From positions 1-20,075 of the IMG/VR virus record IMGVR_UViG_3300030406_000393: a stretch of 20,075 nt of DNA; one strand, 5' to 3'. Positions within the stretch are counted from its first letter, which is position 1. Every line of letters begins with the position of its first letter. This DNA is from a virus. The notes under the pieces are model-generated. The model had not been told where the DNA came from, ran no database searches, and worked only from the letters and a program-made list of their open reading frames with translations. This document shows, piece by piece, positions 16,980-20,075 of this stretch. The translations under genes and the position numbers were made by a program.

Positions 16980-18578
16980 ATTTTCATGAGAGGATCCACT
17001 TCCAGCTGATCCAGTGTTACCAGTAACATCATGAGTGTGTGTAGCATTAATACTAACACCTGCAACAGGACTAGGAGAGGAACTTCCTGTTATAGGACTG
17101 AATTGACTTGGTATTTTTGTGAATATACCACTTGTACTACCATAGACATTGAAACACTCTGATATTCTGTTTATATCACCTGTTAAAGAGGTGTTTGGAT
17201 TACCTGTTGCTAATGTACCATCTCCGTGAGTGTGAGAAGGTAGTTGTGCAGTTGAAAGTGTAACAGAATTACTACCACCCTGAGCACCGACTGAGTAACT
17301 ACTACCACCACCAACAACAAATCTATCTCTCAAATCTGGTGTACCATTGCTTCCATTACATAATACCCAACCACTTGGAATATTATTTGATGCACCAGAC
17401 CATATTAGTATAACACCAGATGGAATTCCTGTTGATCCAGCAGTTCCTGTATTACCTTGATGACCTTGTGCACCCTGTGCTCCAGTGGGACCTGCAGCTC
17501 CTTGAGCACCTGTTGTTGCATTACCAGCAGCACCTTGAGCACCAGCCGAACCAGCACCACCTTGTGCTCCCGTTGCACCTTGAGCACCTGTAGGACCACC
17601 TGCTCCAGATGCACCCTGTGCTCCTTGTCCACCACCTGAACCAGTTTGTCCTTGATGACCTTGAGCACCCTGAGCACCAGTAGGACCAGTGGCACCTTGA
17701 GCACCAGCAGGACCAGTTGCACCTTGAGCACCTGCAGCACCTTGTGCTCCTTGAGCACCTGTTGGTCCTGTTGCACCTTGAGCACCAGCAGCACCTTGAG
17801 CACCAGCAGCACCCTGAGCACCTTGACCAGCGTTAGTTCCTGATTGTCCTTGATGACCTTGAGCTCCTTGAGCACCAGCGTTACCTTGAGCACCTGTTGC
17901 CCCAGTAGTACCTTGAGCACCTTGAGCACCAGTGGATCCAACACCACCTGAAATGCCTTGATGACCTTGTGCTCCTTGAGCACCTGCAGTTCCTTGTGCA
18001 CCAGTGGCTCCCTGAGCTCCAGTAACACCAACGTTACCTTGTGCACCTTGTGCTCCTGTAGCACCTTGTGCTCCTGTAGAACCCTGAGCACCTCTAACTC
18101 CAGTGTTTATTGATACCCACTGACTACTATTACCATCATTATAATAAACCAACAATACCGCATCATCAGTATCCCACCATAAGTCTCCTTCATTAGGACT
18201 AGACGGTGCACCTGTTGAAGTTGTTATACTTCCTACACCAATATTTCCTTGAGTTCCCTGTGCACCTTGTGCACCAGCATTACCTTGTGAACCTTGACTT
18301 CCTTGAGCACCTGCGGCTCCTTGAGCACCTGCAGTTCCTTGAGCACCAGCAGGACCTGTTCCACCAGCAGCACCTTGAGCACCAGCAGGACCTGCAGCAC
18401 CTTGTGCTCCTGCACCAGCAGGACCTTGAGGTCCAGTCTGTCCAGTATTACCCTGTGCTCCTACGACTGCTGTTCTACTTACTTTTCTCCAAGATGATCC
18501 ATTCCAAACCCAAACATTACCAAATGCAGAGAATTGTTGATTTACACTAGGATTGGAAGGAAAATCTATACCAGTCAT
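16938..18578 (-). CDS. Collagen-like tail fibre with collar-type tip, 546 aa
   Basis: Residues 1-39 are a small Trp-containing head ([27 protein letters not shown]). Residues 40-114 are a first collagen-like tract, 115-162 a globular insert ([24 protein letters not shown]) that looks like a second copy of the head fold, and 163-384 a second collagen-like tract. Residues 385-546 are a phage tail-collar domain: [11 protein letters not shown]...[21 protein letters not shown], as in T4 gp12-like proteins. There are HxH motifs (SHTHGD, THTHDV) and the end is [13 protein letters not shown], identical to the upstream fibre. The spacer before its ATG is TATATAAATT, with no Shine-Dalgarno. It is likely a trimeric side or short tail fibre that binds a receptor. 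Confidence 0.85.
   Translation of the reverse strand: MTGIDFPSNPSVNQQFSAFGNVWVWNGSSWRKVSRTAVVGAQGNTGQTGPQGPAGAGAQGAAGPAGAQGAAGGTGPAGAQGTAGAQGAAGAQGSQGSQGNAGAQGAQGTQGNIGVGSITTSTGAPSSPNEGDLWWDTDDAVLLVYYNDGNSSQWVSINTGVRGAQGSTGAQGATGAQGAQGNVGVTGAQGATGAQGTAGAQGAQGHQGISGGVGSTGAQGAQGTTGATGAQGNAGAQGAQGHQGQSGTNAGQGAQGAAGAQGAAGAQGATGPTGAQGAQGAAGAQGATGPAGAQGATGPTGAQGAQGHQGQTGSGGGQGAQGASGAGGPTGAQGATGAQGGAGSAGAQGAAGNATTGAQGAAGPTGAQGAQGHQGNTGTAGSTGIPSGVILIWSGASNNIPSGWVLCNGSNGTPDLRDRFVVGGGSSYSVGAQGGSNSVTLSTAQLPSHTHGDGTLATGNPNTSLTGDINRISECFNVYGSTSGIFTKIPSQFSPITGSSSPSPVAGVSINATHTHDVTGNTGSAGSGSSHENRPPYYALCYIMKT
17427..18092 (-). repeat. Collagen-like coding repeat tract 2 (546-aa fibre)
   Basis: About 74 triplets. 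It shares with the 472-aa fibre the same interruptions ([10 protein letters not shown] and [12 protein letters not shown]), so the two tracts are of common origin or have exchanged sequence. Confidence 0.85.
18237..18461 (-). repeat. Collagen-like coding repeat tract 1 (546-aa fibre)
   Basis: About 25 triplets between the head and the globular insert. It is richer in Pro (GPQ, GPA) than the second tract and has no GHQ triplet. Confidence 0.8.
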
Positions 18579-18579
18579 A

Positions 18580-18630
18580 ATTTATATATTAAGTTTTCAT
18601 GATATAACAAAGAGCATAATATGGTGGTCT
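18580..18630 (-). repeat. 51-bp direct repeat, copy 2
   Basis: Identical to 16929-16979. With copy 1 it brackets the entire 546-aa fibre gene as a cassette. Confidence 0.9.
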
Positions 18631-20075
18631 TGTATTTACAGTATCAGAACCAGAAATGTTTACTGTATCAGATCCAGAACCACTAAATGTATGGGAATGT
18701 TTGTTACTACCACCAGGCATTCCAAGACCATAACGATTATCACTTTGAGGTGCTGAAGTGGTTCCACTGATCGAAATATTAACTGTATCGGATCCAGAAA
18801 TAGTAACTGTATCAGTTTTTGCACCACCAGTATCACCTACATCATAATCGCCATCAGTATTACTATAACCAACAATAAATCTACCTCTAAGGTCTGGGGT
18901 TGAGTTTGACCCATTACATAATACCCAACCAGATGGAATGGCATTTGCTGCACCAGACCATATGATAATCCCACCTGAAGGAACCGCATAAACAATTGAT
19001 CCAGATGCACCTTGAGCACCAGTAGGACCTGTAGATCCACCACTACCCGTTGCACCTTGAGCACCTGTTGGTCCTGTTCCACCACCTGATCCAGTAGCAC
19101 CCTGAGCACCTGCAGCACCTTGAGCACCTGTCCCACCACCTGATCCTGTAGCACCTTGAGCACCTGCAGCACCTTGAGCACCTGTAGATCCTCCTGAACC
19201 ACCAGCACCCTGATGACCTTGAGCACCTTGAGCACCTGTTGCTCCTGTAGCACCTTGTGCACCTGTAGATCCTGTTGCACCCTGAGCACCCGATGCAGCA
19301 GCAATCCAATTCAACTCTGTTCCTGTTGATGATAAAACCTGTCCAGATGTTCCTAGTTGACCATCCTTATCTTGTAATCCACCAGTAATCTTCACACCAT
19401 CTGTTGTTGTTTCAAATCTCTTAGTATGACTATGAAATATTGTTGTCGCAGCACCAACATTAGCAGTCAAATATGATCTATCACTGGTTCCACTTCTCAA
19501 CTCTAACATATCAGCAACCACTTCCAACTGAGAATCTGAACGATTTGCTATTTGTGAAGCGGGTGGTGATACAGTAGTGTTATGTTTAATTGTTAAGTCA
19601 GAAGGAACACCACTACCATTATCTCCAAATCCTAACCTTGCATTATCTTTAAATTCTAATTCATCATCAGATTGATTCCATACTGCATTATAACTATCAC
19701 CTGTAAATTTTACAGTAGCACCTGTAAATGTTGTTATACCAGTTACTTTTAAGTTCCTTGTTGTTATATCATCACTTGATGAATAAGATGAACCTGTAGC
19801 ACCTTGATGACCTTGTGCTCCTTGAGCACCAGTCGGACCTACATCAGATATTGATATAGTGCCTTTCATAGCACTGTGATACTGACAGATATAATATAAC
19901 GTTGAAGGTGCGTTATATGGAACAGCAAATGTTAATGTTCCTGATTGTGTTCCATTTCCAGTCACACCACTTGTGTATTGATTTCCTGTGCCTGTGGTCT
20001 GTGCTGTTTTAATATAGAAAGGATGACCTGAAGCGTTAATATTGAATGTATATGTAAACCCTCTCAATAAATTAA
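18589..20075 (-). CDS. Collagen-like fibre with cupredoxin-like head (start outside window)
   Basis: The frame is open to the right edge, so the true N-terminus is outside; numbering here starts at the Leu (TTG) codon 20065-20067. Residues 1-74 look like a cupredoxin: GHPFYI (H15), then YYICQYHSAMKGTI with C61, H64 and M67, the order of a type 1 copper site. A short collagen-like stretch (77-91) is followed by a beta-rich shaft (95-259), a second collagen-like tract (260-356) and a tail-collar tip (357-492: [20 protein letters not shown]...PDLRGRF). The tip carries HSHTF and four SGSDTVNIS-like repeats and ends [13 protein letters not shown]. It is probably a trimeric fibre. The copper site is inferred from motif order and is not shown to be filled. 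Confidence 0.85.
   Translation of the reverse strand, partial: NLLRGFTYTFNINASGHPFYIKTAQTTGTGNQYTSGVTGNGTQSGTLTFAVPYNAPSTLYYICQYHSAMKGTISISDVGPTGAQGAQGHQGATGSSYSSSDDITTRNLKVTGITTFTGATVKFTGDSYNAVWNQSDDELEFKDNARLGFGDNGSGVPSDLTIKHNTTVSPPASQIANRSDSQLEVVADMLELRSGTSDRSYLTANVGAATTIFHSHTKRFETTTDGVKITGGLQDKDGQLGTSGQVLSSTGTELNWIAAASGAQGATGSTGAQGATGATGAQGAQGHQGAGGSGGSTGAQGAAGAQGATGSGGGTGAQGAAGAQGATGSGGGTGPTGAQGATGSGGSTGPTGAQGASGSIVYAVPSGGIIIWSGAANAIPSGWVLCNGSNSTPDLRGRFIVGYSNTDGDYDVGDTGGAKTDTVTISGSDTVNISISGTTSAPQSDNRYGLGMPGGSNKHSHTFSGSGSDTVNISGSDTVNTRPPYYALCYIMKT
18635..18820 (-). repeat. Short SDTVN-coding repeats in fibre tip
   Basis: Four copies of a roughly 21-bp unit encoding SGSDTVN(I/T), two on each side of the HSHTF segment of the collar tip. 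They are diverged at the third codon position, which suggests old duplications kept for the protein sequence. Confidence 0.7.
19000..19290 (-). repeat. Collagen-like coding repeat tract (cupredoxin-headed fibre)
   Basis: About 32 triplets with several GSG/GGG breaks and a repeated block [19 protein letters not shown] present twice in tandem, a sign of recent unit duplication. Confidence 0.8.

Noticed and set aside
17405-18091. Minus-strand 228-aa frame rich in Val, Leu and Lys
   Set aside because: It is a shifted reading of the second collagen-like tract of the 546-aa fibre and has no independent start signal.
15983-18461. Regular short repeats that might suggest a CRISPR array
   Set aside because: The period is 9 bp, the tract is coding and there are no unique spacers between repeats.
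1-20075. tRNA, rRNA, insertion sequence or integrase genes
   Set aside because: I saw no cloverleaf, no rRNA-like stretch and no transposase or integrase motif; my reading for tRNAs by eye is not exhaustive.

Overview
The window looks like part of the genome of a marine T4-like myovirus, most likely a cyanophage of the Prochlorococcus/Synechococcus group. I infer this from gene content: very long fibre proteins, collagen-like fibres, several 2-oxoglutarate/Fe(II) oxygenases and cupins, AT-rich DNA, tight gene packing and T4-late-type ATAAATA elements. No photosynthesis, capsid or replication-core gene lies in the window, so the host is not proven. Every gene I accept is on the minus strand, so transcription runs from right to left.

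Right part (about 20075 to 13900, in transcription order): three collagen-like fibre genes in a row. The first is cut by the window edge and has a cupredoxin-like head. Each has Gly-X-Y repeats (mostly [12 protein letters not shown]) and a C-terminal tip of collar or receptor-tip type rich in His-x-His. The last two collar-type genes end in an identical 51-bp repeat that brackets one whole fibre gene. They are followed by a small Cys-containing protein, a protein with a phage tail-assembly-chaperone C-terminus, a prolyl-4-hydroxylase-type 2OG-Fe(II) oxygenase, and a 66-residue unknown.

Middle part (13855 to 3635): a 1794-residue fibre with an S74-type self-cleaving chaperone at its C-terminus, a 342-residue poly-glycine adhesin-like protein, two unknowns, a cupin, an aspartyl/asparaginyl-hydroxylase-like oxygenase, and a 604-residue fibre or stalk protein. 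Many junctions are ATGA or TAATG overlaps, so this behaves as one or a few translationally coupled late operons. It closes with a clear rho-independent terminator at 3598-3618.

Left part (3593 to 1): a separate unit that starts with a TATAAT-type promoter. It holds an SF2 DEAH helicase, a beta-class DNA methyltransferase (SPPYYG...FMGAGTT), four small genes (32, 53, 91 and 157 residues, the last a cupin) and then, behind a late-promoter-like element, a small gene cut by the left edge.

The most interesting reading is a fibre-maturation module: three collagen-like fibres, one giant S74 fibre and one polyglycine adhesin encoded together with two hydroxylase-type oxygenases, a cupin and a tail chaperone. 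This suggests, but does not prove, that the phage chemically modifies its own fibres. One detail argues against simple copying of animal collagen chemistry: every proline I find in the repeats is in the X position, not the Y position that collagen prolyl 4-hydroxylases normally modify.
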